From positions 62,001 to 126,000 of the forward strand of contig NZ_JABBPC010000009.1 of the NCBI RefSeq assembly GCF_012927485.1: 64,000 bases of DNA, in the 5' to 3' direction. Shown here piece after piece: positions 47,832 through 58,188 of the stretch. The notes under the pieces were generated by a model. It saw only the letters and a list, made by a program, of their open reading frames with translations, was not told the DNA's origin and made no database searches. Numbering within the stretch: position 1 is the first letter of the stretch; each line of letters begins with the position of its first letter. The translations under genes and the position numbers were made by a program. This stretch comes from Polaromonas sp. (GTDB lineage Bacteria > Pseudomonadota > Gammaproteobacteria > Burkholderiales > Burkholderiaceae_C).

Positions 47832-47844
47832 GAAATTAAAGGAA

Positions 47845-49221
47845 TTAGCCTAAAAGCCGGGTGACATCATTGAACAGGGCAACGCACATCATGCCCAGCA
47901 GGATCGCAACGCCACCGCGCTGCAACCGGTCCATCCACGCGTCAGACACGCCTCGACCGGTGATACCTTCCCAAAGATAATACATCAGGTGACCCCCATC
48001 AAGAACCGGCAGCGGCAGTAAATTCAGTACGCCAAGGCTGACGCTAATCAGGGCCAGAAATAGCAGGTAAGCGGACCAACCAAGGCTGGCCGATTTACCG
48101 GCGTAATCCGCGATAGTCAGTGGGCCGCTCAGATTCTTGAGTGAAACTTCTCCGATAACCATTTTCCCCATCATCCTGAGCGTAAGAAGGGATACCTCCG
48201 AGGTCCGGACAGCGCCTTGCCACAAACCATCGAAAAGTCCGTAACGCACCGTCACAAATTCTGGCGGTGCGCCGACGTAAGCCCCTATTCGGGCCACTGC
48301 CGCCCCGCCCTCCTGCTTGACTTCCGGCGTCAGCTGCAGCACCAAAGGCTGACCGGCCCGCAGGACTTGCCAGCGCTGCGGCGCAATGACGCCAGCACCG
48401 CCGACCAAGGACCGCGCAGAAGTCCGTATGGCTTCGCGCAGCTGTTGGCCATCCACAATGGCGATATCGCCTATACGCTCGACCACATCACCGGCCTTCA
48501 AACCGGATTTTTCAGCCGCGCTGCCGACCATCACGTCGCCGATCACAGGCTTGGTCCAAGGTCCGAGAATGCCGATTTTTCGGAATAACTGAGCGTCAGC
48601 GTCGATGGCACCGAGCTTGCTGAGCTCCAGCAGTACCGTTCGCTTGGAAGCGTCTGCATCGCCACCGAGCAGCAGCATCAGATCACGCCCGTTGAGGGCA
48701 CCTTGTGTGAGCCTCCAGCGAAGGTCTTCAAAAGAACGCACCGTTTGCAAATCATCGCCTGTAAAGGCTGCTTGCTGGACAGTTTCGTGACCGCGCAAGC
48801 CGGCTCGCTCAGCCAATGACCCGGCCACAGGACTGGCCAGAACGGCTTTGGGTTCCTGCAAGCCGCTCCAATTAACCACCGCGTAGAGCAACACGGCCAG
48901 CAATAAATTGGCAATGGGTCCCGCAGCCACCACGGCCGCTCGAGACTTTAAAGGCTGGGTGTTGAAGGCCAGATGCCGCTCGCCCGCATCGACCGGTGCC
49001 TCGCGTTCGTCCAGCATCTTGACGTAGCCGCCCAACGGCAGCATGCAGATGGCGAATTCCGTCGGCTTGTTCTTCAATCGCCAGGTGTAAAGGGGTCTGC
49101 CAAAGCCAATTGAAAACTTCAGAACCTTGATGCCGCAGGCGACTGCAACCCGGTAATGGCCATACTCATGCACGGTAATCAAAATACCCAGCGCGACTAC
49201 AAAAGCGATCAGCGTCAGCAT
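47845..49221 (-). CDS. rseP: RIP metalloprotease RseP
   Basis: Site-2 protease that cuts anti-sigma factors and signal-peptide remnants in the inner membrane. 458 aa. The zinc site HEYGH (H18, E19, H22) is in TM1, two PDZ domains sit at about 115-300, and the third zinc ligand is in NLLPLPVLDGGHL near the C-terminus. The ATG lies 1 base after the dxr stop. Confidence 0.96.
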   Translation of the reverse strand: MLTLIAFVVALGILITVHEYGHYRVAVACGIKVLKFSIGFGRPLYTWRLKNKPTEFAICMLPLGGYVKMLDEREAPVDAGERHLAFNTQPLKSRAAVVAAGPIANLLLAVLLYAVVNWSGLQEPKAVLASPVAGSLAERAGLRGHETVQQAAFTGDDLQTVRSFEDLRWRLTQGALNGRDLMLLLGGDADASKRTVLLELSKLGAIDADAQLFRKIGILGPWTKPVIGDVMVGSAAEKSGLKAGDVVERIGDIAIVDGQQLREAIRTSARSLVGGAGVIAPQRWQVLRAGQPLVLQLTPEVKQEGGAAVARIGAYVGAPPEFVTVRYGLFDGLWQGAVRTSEVSLLTLRMMGKMVIGEVSLKNLSGPLTIADYAGKSASLGWSAYLLFLALISVSLGVLNLLPLPVLDGGHLMYYLWEGITGRGVSDAWMDRLQRGGVAILLGMMCVALFNDVTRLLG

Positions 49222-49222
49222 G

Positions 49223-50410
49223 TTAGAGCTCCAGACTTTTAGCTATTTGACCGGCTACCGCGCGAGCTTGGGTATCCAGCGCGAGCAAGCCTTCGATATC
49301 GTTCACGTCAGAGACCGTCACCAAATCCAAAGTGGCTTGATTGACATGGTGGATGTGGTCAAAGCGGATTCGTTGGTTCAGAAAAGCAGCCACCGCCACT
49401 TCGTTGGCCGCATTCAGTACTGCCGTACTGCCCAAAGGCGCCTTCAGCACCTCCCAAGCCAGCGGCAGCCCCGGAAACCGCGTCTCGTCAGGCACCTCAA
49501 AGGTCATGTTGGCCAAAGAAGAAAAGTCGAGCGCCTTGGCGCCCGAGACAATCCGATCCGGCCATGCCAAGCCGTAAGCAATCGGCACCCGCATGTCCGG
49601 CGTACCCAATTGCGCCACCACCGATGCATCGCGATATTGCACCATGGAATGGATGATGCTTTGCGGGTGGATCACCACCTCGATTTGCTGCGGCGCCAGA
49701 CCAAACAGGTATTTGGCTTCGATGACTTCCAGGGCCTTGTTCATCATGGTCGCCGAGTCGACTGAAATCTTGCGGCCCATCACCCAGTTGGGATGCGCGC
49801 AGGCCTCGTCGGGCGTGACATGCTTCAAGGTGCCAGGCGCGCGGGTCCGGAACGGACCGCCTGATGCGGTCAGGATGATCTTCTCAACCCGCTGCGCCCA
49901 ACTCGTCGAATCTTCCGGTAAGGACTGAAAAATCGCGGAATGTTCGCTATCGATAGGCAGCAGTTGGGCACCGCCTGCGCGCACCGCCTGCATAAACACG
50001 TCGCCGCCCACGACCAAAGCTTCCTTGTTAGCTAACAAAAGGCGCTTGCCGGCTTTGGCTGCGGCCATGCACGATGTGAGGCCAGCAGCGCCCACAATGG
50101 CCGCCATCACGGTGTCCACGAGTTCGTGAGCAGCGATCATTTCGAGCGCCTCTGGCGTCCACAAAACCTGGACTGAAAGCCCATTTTCTTTAATTTTTTC
50201 AGCCAGACGGCGGGCATGCGGCTCGCTCACCATCACCGCGTACTTCGGTTTGAACTGAGCACACTGGGCGAACATCAGGTCGGTTTGAGTCGCCGCACTG
50301 AGCGCAAACACCTCAAAACGCTCGGGATGGCGGGCGATGACGTCCAGAGTATTGGTGCCGATGGACCCGGTGGAGCCCAAAACCGTTACCCGATGTTTTT
50401 TAAACGACAT
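49223..50410 (-). CDS. dxr: 1-deoxy-D-xylulose-5-phosphate reductoisomerase
   Basis: DXR makes MEP, the committed step of the non-mevalonate isoprenoid pathway. 395 aa. NADPH loop GSTGSIG at residues 12-18, metal/substrate segment LLPIDSEHSAIFQSL and the ASGGPFR block. It supplies the precursors used by the UppS encoded upstream. Confidence 0.97.
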   Translation of the reverse strand: MSFKKHRVTVLGSTGSIGTNTLDVIARHPERFEVFALSAATQTDLMFAQCAQFKPKYAVMVSEPHARRLAEKIKENGLSVQVLWTPEALEMIAAHELVDTVMAAIVGAAGLTSCMAAAKAGKRLLLANKEALVVGGDVFMQAVRAGGAQLLPIDSEHSAIFQSLPEDSTSWAQRVEKIILTASGGPFRTRAPGTLKHVTPDEACAHPNWVMGRKISVDSATMMNKALEVIEAKYLFGLAPQQIEVVIHPQSIIHSMVQYRDASVVAQLGTPDMRVPIAYGLAWPDRIVSGAKALDFSSLANMTFEVPDETRFPGLPLAWEVLKAPLGSTAVLNAANEVAVAAFLNQRIRFDHIHHVNQATLDLVTVSDVNDIEGLLALDTQARAVAGQIAKSLEL

Positions 50411-50420
50411 GCAAAAAAAC

Positions 50421-51278
50421 CTAAAAAGTGACCAACATCATCACCAGTGGCAAGGTGGGCAACAAGGCATCAACCCGATCCAGGATGCCCCCGTGGCCCG
50501 GAAGCAGGCCGCTGGAGTCTTTCACACCCGCGCTGCGTTTGATCAGCGACTCGACCAGATCCCCCACCACGCTCATGGCAGTCAAGAAAAGGATCACAAG
50601 CAGCATCATCGCGACACCATGGAGTTGAGTCAATCGGCTGAAAAGCGTCGGCTCCGCCAGGAAACCGCCCGCCGATACATCGCCCGCCCAAACCCAGAAC
50701 AGGGACAAAACTACCACGCCGACCATGCCGCCCCAGACCCCTTCCCAGCTTTTTCCCGGACTGATGGAGGGCGCCAGTTTGCCCTTACTGAAGCGCCCAC
50801 CGAAAGTACGCCCTGCGAAGTAAGCGAAGATATCAGCCACCCACACCAACAGCAACACCGACAGCAAAAAGGGAACACCGATCACGCGAGCTTGAGCGAC
50901 GGCCAACCAGGCCAGCCAGAGTGCCACCAAACCGCCCAGAATACGCAACACCTTCGGAATGCGCGGCCAGCCGAGAACGCCGTTGCGCAGTAGCCAGCCT
51001 CCGACCAACACCCAGCCCGCGCCAGCAACGGCCCAGAGGGTTGGTAAAGTTTTTACGAGCAACCCTGCATACCAGGACAAGCCGCAGACCAGCACGCAAA
51101 CCAGCGCCAGCCCGATAGAGCCGAATTGTCCTAACGTATTCAACCGGCCCCATTCCCAGGCGCCAGCGGCAATGAGCAACAGCGCAACTGTACAAAAAGG
51201 AACCGGGGTTTTGTAAAAAAGTGCGGGCAACAAAATCGCCAGCAGAACAATGGCCGTGATCACACGCTGCTTAAGCAT
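50421..51278 (-). CDS. cdsA: phosphatidate cytidylyltransferase
   Basis: CdsA makes CDP-diacylglycerol for phospholipid synthesis. Start ATG 51278 overlaps the uppS stop (TGATG); TTG 51281 is an alternative. About 285 aa with about eight transmembrane helices. The C-terminal signature is SAGVKDSSGLLPGHGGILDR with the metal Asp. Confidence 0.95.
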   Translation of the reverse strand: MLKQRVITAIVLLAILLPALFYKTPVPFCTVALLLIAAGAWEWGRLNTLGQFGSIGLALVCVLVCGLSWYAGLLVKTLPTLWAVAGAGWVLVGGWLLRNGVLGWPRIPKVLRILGGLVALWLAWLAVAQARVIGVPFLLSVLLLVWVADIFAYFAGRTFGGRFSKGKLAPSISPGKSWEGVWGGMVGVVVLSLFWVWAGDVSAGGFLAEPTLFSRLTQLHGVAMMLLVILFLTAMSVVGDLVESLIKRSAGVKDSSGLLPGHGGILDRVDALLPTLPLVMMLVTF

Positions 51279-52030
51279 CAAGCGACCTCTGCATTCTGGT
51301 TTTTGTCACGTCCATTGACCTTCCCGTTGAGCTGTCCAGGGGTTTGGCCGAACCGACGTTCGCGGGTGCGGAAAACCGCAATCGCTTCATCCAGCGCGGC
51401 TTCGTCAAATGAGGGCCAAAGCTTGTCAGAAAAGTACAACTCCGAGTACGCCGCCTGCCAAAGCAAAAAGTTGCTGAGACGCAATTCACCACCAGTGCGA
51501 ATCAGCAGATCAGGGTCCGGCACATGCGCCAAGGCCATCGCCCGGTCCAGTGCCAACTCCGTAATGGCTTCGCCCCGGCTCGAAAGCCTTTGGGCGGCCT
51601 GGGCAATATCCCAGCGCCCGCCATAGTTAAAGCATACGTTGAATATAAGCCGCTGATTACCAGAGGTCATGCGCTCGGCCTGCGCCAATCCCGCCTGAAC
51701 TTTTTCGGAAAGCGGCTCACGGTTTCCCACGAAATAGATCCGGACGCCATTGGCATTCAAACTCTGAACTTCCTTGGACAAAGACAATGCCAGCAGTTTC
51801 ATCAAGCCAGAGACCTCTTCGGAGGGCCGATTCCAGTTTTCCGACGAAAAAGCAAAGACAGTCAACACCCGGATACCGCGTTCCAGGCAGGCCTGCACAC
51901 AGCGCGTCAGCGAATTGACGCCCTGTTTGTGGCCGGCAATACGGGGTAAAAACCGCTTCGTTGCCCAGCGACCGTTCCCATCCATGACGATGGCTACATG
52001 GTGCGGAACGATGGGCGAAAGTATGGCCAT
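51278..52030 (-). CDS. uppS: (2E,6E)-farnesyl-diphosphate-specific ditrans,polycis-undecaprenyl-diphosphate synthase
   Basis: Cis-prenyltransferase making undecaprenyl-PP, the carrier for peptidoglycan and O-antigen. 250 aa. Catalytic D17 in VAIVMDGNGRWA, VFAFSSENWNRP and the C-terminal DLLIRTGGELRLSNFLLWQ/SELYFSDKLWP blocks. Usual place before cdsA. Confidence 0.97.
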   Translation of the reverse strand: MAILSPIVPHHVAIVMDGNGRWATKRFLPRIAGHKQGVNSLTRCVQACLERGIRVLTVFAFSSENWNRPSEEVSGLMKLLALSLSKEVQSLNANGVRIYFVGNREPLSEKVQAGLAQAERMTSGNQRLIFNVCFNYGGRWDIAQAAQRLSSRGEAITELALDRAMALAHVPDPDLLIRTGGELRLSNFLLWQAAYSELYFSDKLWPSFDEAALDEAIAVFRTRERRFGQTPGQLNGKVNGRDKNQNAEVA

Positions 52031-52057
52031 GTTCGATTCAGGCCTGACGGGGTGAGG

Positions 52058-52618
52058 TCAGACCGCCATGATGTCATGTTCCTTGCCGGAGACCAGTTTG
52101 TCAACCTCAACAATAAAACGGTCTGTAAACTTTTGGATCTCTTCTTGCGAACGACGCTCGTCATCTTCAGAGGCCAGCTTTTCCTTGACCAGCTTCTTGA
52201 CGCTATCGTTGGCGTCGCGGCGAAGATTGCGAACGATCACCTTGCCGTGCTCGCCTTCGGACCGCACAACCTTCGTGAGTTCCTTGCGCCGTTCTTCGGT
52301 CATCGCAGGCATCGGCACACGTATCAAGTCACCTTGGGCTGCAGGATTAAGGCCCAGATCGGAATCACGGATGGCCTTTTCAATTTTTGCACTCATCCCT
52401 TTTTCCCACGGCGATACGCTGATGGTACGCGCATCAAGCAACGACACGTTCGCCACCTGACTGAGGGGCACCATGGAGCCATAGTAGTCAATCTGAATGG
52501 TGTCTAGCAAGCCCGGATTAGCCCGGCCGGTACGGATTTTCGTCAGGCTGTGTTTGAACGAGTCCACGGACTGCTGCATTTTTTGCTCTGCCTGCTGCTT
52601 GATCTCAACAATACTCAT
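52058..52618 (-). CDS. frr: ribosome recycling factor
   Basis: Splits post-termination ribosomes together with EF-G. ATG 52618 (MSIVEIKQQ) with GGAG upstream gives 186 aa; GTG 52627 would add three residues. The [21 protein letters not shown] block in the core and the [12 protein letters not shown] C-terminus are typical. Confidence 0.97.
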   Translation of the reverse strand: MSIVEIKQQAEQKMQQSVDSFKHSLTKIRTGRANPGLLDTIQIDYYGSMVPLSQVANVSLLDARTISVSPWEKGMSAKIEKAIRDSDLGLNPAAQGDLIRVPMPAMTEERRKELTKVVRSEGEHGKVIVRNLRRDANDSVKKLVKEKLASEDDERRSQEEIQKFTDRFIVEVDKLVSGKEHDIMAV

Positions 52619-52673
52619 GGTCGACACTCCGAATTTCTATGTGCGAAAAAGTGCAAAACTGCGGCACTAGGCA

Positions 52674-53384
52674 TCAGACGTGAACCAGGGTTCCTTCGTC
52701 TCCGCCCTGTACCACGCGCTTGAGCGCACCGTGCTTAAAAATGCTAAAGATCTTGATCGGCAACTTTTGGTCGCGACACAGGGCAAACGCGGTCGCGTCC
52801 ATCACCTCAAGATTCTTGCGCATGGCTTCATCGAACGTGATGTTGGTATACCGCGTTGCCGTTGGATCTTTTTTGGGATCAGCAGTGTACACGCCATCGA
52901 CCTTAGTGGCCTTCAAAACGATTTCTGCGCCAATTTCAGCACCGCGCAAAGCTGCTGCCGTGTCCGTGGTAAAGAATGGATTCCCGGTGCCCGCCGCGAA
53001 AATGACGACCTTGCCTTCTTCCAGGTATTGCAGCGCTTTGGGCCTGACGTAAGGTTCGACCACCCGCTCTATGGCAATCGCAGACATGACCCGTGCAATC
53101 AGGCCGGCCTTATCCATGGTGTCGCCTAAAGCGAGCGCGTTCATCACGGTGGCCAGCATACCCATGTAGTCCGCTGTGGCGCGGTCCATGCCGACCGAGC
53201 CGCCCGCCACCCCGCGGAAAATATTGCCGCCGCCGATCACCACCGCCACCTCCACACCCATGCGAGTGACCTCGGCAATTTCTTCAACCATGCGTACGAT
53301 CGTAGCCCGGTTGATGCCAAAGGCATCATCTCCCATCAGGGCCTCACCTGACAGTTTTAACAAGATCCGCTTGTAAGCTGGCAT
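52674..53384 (-). CDS. pyrH: UMP kinase
   Basis: Hexameric bacterial UMP kinase of the amino-acid-kinase fold. 236 aa. N-terminus [15 protein letters not shown] binds the phosphate, [11 protein letters not shown] and the [19 protein letters not shown] block form the substrate site. It sits between tsf and frr, the conserved order. Confidence 0.97.
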   Translation of the reverse strand: MPAYKRILLKLSGEALMGDDAFGINRATIVRMVEEIAEVTRMGVEVAVVIGGGNIFRGVAGGSVGMDRATADYMGMLATVMNALALGDTMDKAGLIARVMSAIAIERVVEPYVRPKALQYLEEGKVVIFAAGTGNPFFTTDTAAALRGAEIGAEIVLKATKVDGVYTADPKKDPTATRYTNITFDEAMRKNLEVMDATAFALCRDQKLPIKIFSIFKHGALKRVVQGGDEGTLVHV

Positions 53385-53446
53385 GTGAGCGCTTTCTAAG
53401 ATGGGTTAATTTGCAGTTTAGCGGCCTTCGCGCAAGACTAAAAGGC

Positions 53447-54361
53447 TTACGCAGCCTTGGCAGCCGCGATTTGGGCAGCAACTTCAGCGGCGAAATCATC
53501 CACCTTTTTTTCGATCCCTTCGCCCACCACATAGAGCGTGAAGGACTTGACCGTGGTGGCGCGTTCTTTCAGCATCTGCTCGACTGTCTGCTTGTCGTTC
53601 TTGACGAAATTCTGGTTATGCAGGCTGACTTCCTTCAGGTACTTCTGAACGCCACCCTCAACACGTTTGGCCACAATTTCAGCAGACTGCACCGGCTTGC
53701 CTTCGGCTTGAGCCTTCGTCGCATCCTCGGCCGCTTTGGCCGCAGCGACTGAGCGCTCCTTGGCGACCAGATCGGCAGGCACGTCGGCACTTGAAAGGGC
53801 GACAGGCTTCATTGCAGCCACGTGCATGGCGACGTCTTTGGCGGCAGCTTCATCGCCCTCAAACTCGACAACCACGCCGATACGGGTGCCGTGCAGGTAA
53901 GACGCCAGCTTGCTGCCGGAAAAGCGTTTGAAACGACGCACACTCATGTTTTCGCCGATCTTGCCGATCAAACCTTTGCGCACATCTTCCACCGTTGGAC
54001 CAAAGCCGTCGAGCGACAAAGGCATGGCGCCAATGGCGGCAACATCGGCGGGGCTGTTCTTGACGATGCCCTCTGCCACGGCTTGAGTGAACGCTAGAAA
54101 GCTGTCATTTTTGGTGACGAAATCAGTTTCGCAGTTGATTTCAACCAGTGCGCCAAGATCGCCGTCACGGTATATCGCCACCACGCCCTCAGCGGTAATG
54201 CGGGAAGCAGCCTTGCCGGCTTTGTTGCCGAGCTTTACGCGCAGGATTTCTTCGGCTCTATCAAAATTACCATCCGCTTCGGTCAATGCTTTTTTGCACT
54301 CCATCATGGGGGCATCGGTTTTGGCGCGCAGTTCAGCGACCATGCTTGCAGTAATTGCCAT
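53447..54361 (-). CDS. tsf: translation elongation factor Ts
   Basis: EF-Ts recycles EF-Tu by nucleotide exchange. ATG 54361 ([20 protein letters not shown]) gives 304 aa. The TDF block appears as [11 protein letters not shown], and the MHVAAMKP segment follows. The frame extends to 54412, but homology and a GGAG-type site fit 54361. Separated from rpsB by a hairpin. Confidence 0.97.
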   Translation of the reverse strand: MAITASMVAELRAKTDAPMMECKKALTEADGNFDRAEEILRVKLGNKAGKAASRITAEGVVAIYRDGDLGALVEINCETDFVTKNDSFLAFTQAVAEGIVKNSPADVAAIGAMPLSLDGFGPTVEDVRKGLIGKIGENMSVRRFKRFSGSKLASYLHGTRIGVVVEFEGDEAAAKDVAMHVAAMKPVALSSADVPADLVAKERSVAAAKAAEDATKAQAEGKPVQSAEIVAKRVEGGVQKYLKEVSLHNQNFVKNDKQTVEQMLKERATTVKSFTLYVVGEGIEKKVDDFAAEVAAQIAAAKAA

Positions 54362-54441
54362 CTTTGATTCTCCGTTTGTCGTATTTACTTCAGCCAGATG
54401 CTGACGGCGCACCCGGCTAATTAACGTAATTTTAAGGTGTG

Positions 54442-54468
54442 AAAAAGGGGCTACGCGAGCCCCTTTTT
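54442..54468 (-). terminator. terminator/attenuator between rpsB and tsf
   Basis: A perfect 11-bp stem (AAAAAGGGGCT / AGCCCCTTTTT) with an ACGCG loop, ending in the T-run of the stem itself. Located 26 bp after the rpsB stop and 81 bp before tsf. It probably lowers tsf expression relative to rpsB rather than stopping all transcription. Confidence 0.75.
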
Positions 54469-54493
54469 CGCGTCTGGCGCAAAGGCCGAGCTA

Positions 54494-55246
54494 TCAAACA
54501 GCTGCGTTTTGTACTTCCACAAATTCATCCGAGCTCTCTGCCGACACCGCCTTAACGACGTCGTTCATGGCATTGGCGCGACCTTCGAGGACCGCGTCGG
54601 CGATACCGCGCGCATACAAAGCCACGGCTTTGGACGAGTCGTCATTGCCGGGAATCACATAGTCAATGCCGATTGGGGAATGGTTGGTATCAACCACACC
54701 GATCAGCGGAATGCCCAGTTTTTTCGCTTCCAAGACGGCGATTTTGTGGAATCCGACGTCGATCACGAAAATGGCGTCTGGCAGCGCGGTCATGTCTTGG
54801 ATGCCGCCAATGTCTTTTTCGAGCTTGTCGATTTCACGCTTGAACGTCAGTTGCTCTTTTTTGCTGATGGTATCCAAGCCGGCTTCTTGCTGGGCTTTCA
54901 TCTCTTTCAGGCGCTTGATCGAGGTCTTGACCGTTTTGAAGTTGGTCAACATGCCGCCCAGCCAGCGCTGGTCAACAAAAGGAATGCCAGCGCGTTTAGC
55001 TTCGGCAGCAACGGTTTCGCGCGCCGTGCGTTTGGTACCGACCATCAAAATGGTGCCCCGATTGGCAGAAAGCTGTTTCGCGAACTTCATCGCCTCCTGG
55101 TACATCGGCAGCGATTTTTCCAGGTTGATGATGTGAATACGGTTGCGGTGGCCAAAAATATAAGGGGCCATCTTAGGGTCCCAAAAGCGGGTTTGGTGAC
55201 CGAAATGAACGCCAGCTTCCAACATTTCACGCATGCTTGTCGACAT
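54494..55246 (-). CDS. rpsB: 30S ribosomal protein S2
   Basis: Small-subunit ribosomal protein bS2. ATG 55246 ([18 protein letters not shown]) with GGAG upstream gives 250 aa; the frame upstream to 55258 is not needed. [20 protein letters not shown] near the start and the [11 protein letters not shown] region are family blocks. First gene of the long minus-strand run. Confidence 0.98.
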   Translation of the reverse strand: MSTSMREMLEAGVHFGHQTRFWDPKMAPYIFGHRNRIHIINLEKSLPMYQEAMKFAKQLSANRGTILMVGTKRTARETVAAEAKRAGIPFVDQRWLGGMLTNFKTVKTSIKRLKEMKAQQEAGLDTISKKEQLTFKREIDKLEKDIGGIQDMTALPDAIFVIDVGFHKIAVLEAKKLGIPLIGVVDTNHSPIGIDYVIPGNDDSSKAVALYARGIADAVLEGRANAMNDVVKAVSAESSDEFVEVQNAAV

Positions 55247-55373
55247 ATATAACTCCAAAGGTTGTGTCTAAAATCAGCGCTTATCGCCCGAAATTATTTT
55301 CGAGCAACACCTTGTACGGCTGATTTGCGATTTGCCTTGCAAACAACGAAATCGTCATTCACAAAGCCCGCTG

Positions 55374-55382
55374 AGTATAACA
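55374..55382 (-). promoter_or_regulatory. extended -10 promoter for rpsB-tsf
   Basis: TGT followed by TATACT on the minus strand gives an extended -10, about 128 bp before the rpsB start. The same bases lie in a TGAGT/ACTCA inverted repeat. No clear -35 is seen. Confidence 0.4.
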
Positions 55383-55393
55383 CTCAAATATCT

Positions 55394-56776
55394 ATGAGAC
55401 CGCTCAGCCAGACTCCCAACCCAGCAGATATCCAGGCCGCTCGCCTCGCCCTTCAAGCAGGCCGGACCACTCCCCAGGCAATCCTCCTTCGCGCGGCCGA
55501 GACAGCGCAAAGCCCGGCTTGTCGCCATGTTTTTCTGCATGACCCGGCAGAAGGACCACTGGCGACAGATAGAAATGCGCCCGGATCGCCGTTCCAATCG
55601 CTTTTCAATGATCCAACCTACCCGCTGGCGGGGATTCCTGTCTCCGTCAAGGACTTGTTCGACGTGGCAGGCCAAACCACGGCCGCCGGATCCACCGTGC
55701 TGGCCAGCGCCGATGCGGCCGTTGCAGATTGCCCTGCCGTGATGCGGCTGCGGGCGGCGGGTGCGGTGCTTGTCGGCCGCACCAACATGGTCGAGTTTGC
55801 ATTTTCCGGCGTGGGCATCAACCCGCATTACGGCACCCCTGTAAATCCGGCGGACCAGCTCGTTGAACGGATTCCGGGTGGCTCTTCGTCCGGCGCTGCC
55901 GTGTCAGTGGCCACGGGCGCAGCCTTGGTTGGCCTGGGATCAGACACCGGCGGTTCGATCCGTATTCCAGCCGCGCTTTGCGGCATTGTGGGTTTCAAAA
56001 GCACCGCCCGCCTCGTCCCCACCCTGGGCGCCGTTCCGCTATCCACCAGCCTGGACACGGTATGTGCCCTGACCCGCTTGGTCTGTGACGCGGTCACGGT
56101 ACATGAAGTGCTCGCCGCTCGCACCGTTCAGCTGGCAGGCAAACCCTTGGCGTCCTGTCGCCTTGCGGTTGCACGGACGCAAATGCAGGACGGCATGGAT
56201 GACAGCGTCGCCTTGGCCTTTGAGCGCAGCCTTCGGGTGTTACGCCAAGCCGGTGCGCAGATTGAAGTAATTGCTGTTGAAGAAATTAGCGAATTGGCCA
56301 CCATTAATTCGACCGGCGGCTTCTCATCCGCAGAGGGTTACGCCTGGCATCGGCGCTTGATTGCCGGGCATCAGGCTGAATACGACCCGCGGGTGGCGCT
56401 GCGTATTTTGCAGGGCGCTTGCATGAGTGCGGCGGATTACATCGATTTGCTGGCGGCACGCAAAGCATGGATTGCACGGATGGAAGCACGTCTACACGGT
56501 TTTGACGCGGTACTTTCCCCCACCGTGCCTATCGTGGCACCTGCGATTGCCAGCGTGTTGAATGATGACGCCGAGTTCTTTCGGGTCAACGGGCTTTTGC
56601 TGCGCAACACGGCCGTGGTCAATATGCTCGACGGCTGCGCGATTTCCCTACCCTGCCATACCCCTGACCAATTGCCGGTGGGGTTGATGCTTTGGCACGC
56701 GGCGCTGCACGACGATGGAGTGCTGGATCTCGCGCTCCAAGTTGAAAAGATACTGGCTCATTCACTACTAAAATAA
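55394..56776 (+). CDS. amidase signature family protein
   Basis: Amide hydrolase of the Ser-cisSer-Lys type. ATG 55394 (MRPLSQTPNPADI) gives 460 aa; the frame upstream overlaps the rpsB promoter region. K86 in SVKDLFD, S164 in GGSSSG and S188 in SDTGGSIRIP form the triad. Similar in layout to GatA and other amidases; no substrate can be named. Divergent from rpsB. Confidence 0.9.
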   Translation: MRPLSQTPNPADIQAARLALQAGRTTPQAILLRAAETAQSPACRHVFLHDPAEGPLATDRNAPGSPFQSLFNDPTYPLAGIPVSVKDLFDVAGQTTAAGSTVLASADAAVADCPAVMRLRAAGAVLVGRTNMVEFAFSGVGINPHYGTPVNPADQLVERIPGGSSSGAAVSVATGAALVGLGSDTGGSIRIPAALCGIVGFKSTARLVPTLGAVPLSTSLDTVCALTRLVCDAVTVHEVLAARTVQLAGKPLASCRLAVARTQMQDGMDDSVALAFERSLRVLRQAGAQIEVIAVEEISELATINSTGGFSSAEGYAWHRRLIAGHQAEYDPRVALRILQGACMSAADYIDLLAARKAWIARMEARLHGFDAVLSPTVPIVAPAIASVLNDDAEFFRVNGLLLRNTAVVNMLDGCAISLPCHTPDQLPVGLMLWHAALHDDGVLDLALQVEKILAHSLLK

Positions 56777-56815
56777 TAGTGGCTTGCGCACTCCAATCAG
56801 GGGCTAAAAGCCTCT
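56774..56815. repeat. interspersed repeat copy after the amidase gene
   Basis: TAATAGTGGCTTGCGCA resembles TAATAGCTGCTTGCGCC at 24856 and 33368. It is followed by AGGGGCT and AGCCTCT, an inverted pair around AAA. Sits at the amidase stop, 70 bp before dadA. Confidence 0.5.
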
Positions 56816-56884
56816 ACCCCGTCTAAAAATAATGAACACCGACTTATTCCGCCAATCCACCAACGGCCTAAACGGCATTACCGC

Positions 56885-58144
56885 ATGAGGGTTGCCGTTA
56901 TTGGCGCCGGCATCATCGGTATCACCACGGCCTATGAGCTGGCCGTAGATGGCCACGAAGTCACCGTCTTCGAACGCAGAGGCACCGCCGCTGAGGAAAC
57001 CAGCTTTACCAACGCTGGAATCGTCGCGCCCGGCTATGTCACGCCTTGGGCGGCGCCCGGCGCGCCGGGCAAGGTTTTAAGCCAATTGTTCAACCACCAT
57101 GCACCGGTCAAGCTGAGCCTGCCTTTATCGCGCGGCGAGTTGGCATGGATGTTGGCTTGGTTTCGGGCCTGCAAGCTTGAGACCTATCTGACCAACCGCA
57201 GCCGGATGCAGCGTTTGGCGTTTTACAGCCGTGAACGATTGCACAAACTGACCGCTGAACTACAACTGGAATACGAACGCAGCACCGGTTATATGGTGTT
57301 GCTGCGGGCGGAAAAAGACAGCCAGCTGATTCAAATCGGCCTGCAGGCCCTGCAAGACGCTGGGGTAGCGTTCAAGAAAATTAATGCTGACGAGGTCCGC
57401 CAGATCGAGCCAGCGCTCAATCCCGACACCAACTTTTTGGGGGCTGTACTGCTGCCCGATGATGAAGCAGCCAACTGCCGGCAGTTTACGCTGCTGCTGA
57501 AGAACGAAGCCCAGCGAATGGGCGTCACTTTCGAGTTCAACACGACTGTCGCCCATTTGGATTCCGCGCAAGCAACCCGTATTCTGATAGCAGGCGAAAA
57601 CTCACCTCGCACCTTTGACCGGGTAGTGATGTGTGCCGGCCTGGCGTCCGCACAGCTGCTCCGGCCACTCGGCCTGAAGATCCCGCTGATCGCCGTTTAC
57701 GGCTACTCCCTGAGTGCACCGATTGGTGAACCCCTGAACGCACCACGTAGCGCATTGATGGACGAGCGCTACCAGGTGGCCATTTCCCGACTCGGCAACC
57801 GCGTGCGGGTGGCCGGTAGCGCAGAAATTGGCGGCTCGCTTGAAAGCCGGCACGCTGCCTCCATCCAGACGCTGTACAAGGTCTTGCGTGACTGGTTTCC
57901 GGGAGCGATTCAACACGCCAACCTCGGTACCAATGTGCAGGTGTGGAAAGGGGCACGCCCCATGCTGCCCGACGGCCCGCCCATCATTGGCGATAGCGGA
58001 CTTCCCGGTCTCTGGCTCAATCTCGGCCACGGCTCCAGCGGCTGGGCACTGAGCTGCGGTAGCGCGCGCGCGCTGGCCGACCTGATGGCGGGTAAATCGG
58101 CGGACATCGACATGGAAGGACTGGATATCAGCCGGCTAGGCTGA
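56885..58144 (+). CDS. dadA: D-amino acid dehydrogenase small subunit
   Basis: FAD enzyme that oxidises D-amino acids (notably D-Ala) and passes electrons to the respiratory chain. 419 aa. FAD loop IGAGIIGITTAYEL at about 6-19, FTNAGIVAPGYVTPWAAPG after it, and the C-terminal DGPPIIGDSGLPGLWLNLGHG block. dadX is not nearby. Confidence 0.93.
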   Translation: MRVAVIGAGIIGITTAYELAVDGHEVTVFERRGTAAEETSFTNAGIVAPGYVTPWAAPGAPGKVLSQLFNHHAPVKLSLPLSRGELAWMLAWFRACKLETYLTNRSRMQRLAFYSRERLHKLTAELQLEYERSTGYMVLLRAEKDSQLIQIGLQALQDAGVAFKKINADEVRQIEPALNPDTNFLGAVLLPDDEAANCRQFTLLLKNEAQRMGVTFEFNTTVAHLDSAQATRILIAGENSPRTFDRVVMCAGLASAQLLRPLGLKIPLIAVYGYSLSAPIGEPLNAPRSALMDERYQVAISRLGNRVRVAGSAEIGGSLESRHAASIQTLYKVLRDWFPGAIQHANLGTNVQVWKGARPMLPDGPPIIGDSGLPGLWLNLGHGSSGWALSCGSARALADLMAGKSADIDMEGLDISRLG

Positions 58145-58188
58145 ATACGCGGCCCGGCGAGTGCCTCGTAAGCCCTCACAATGATTCA

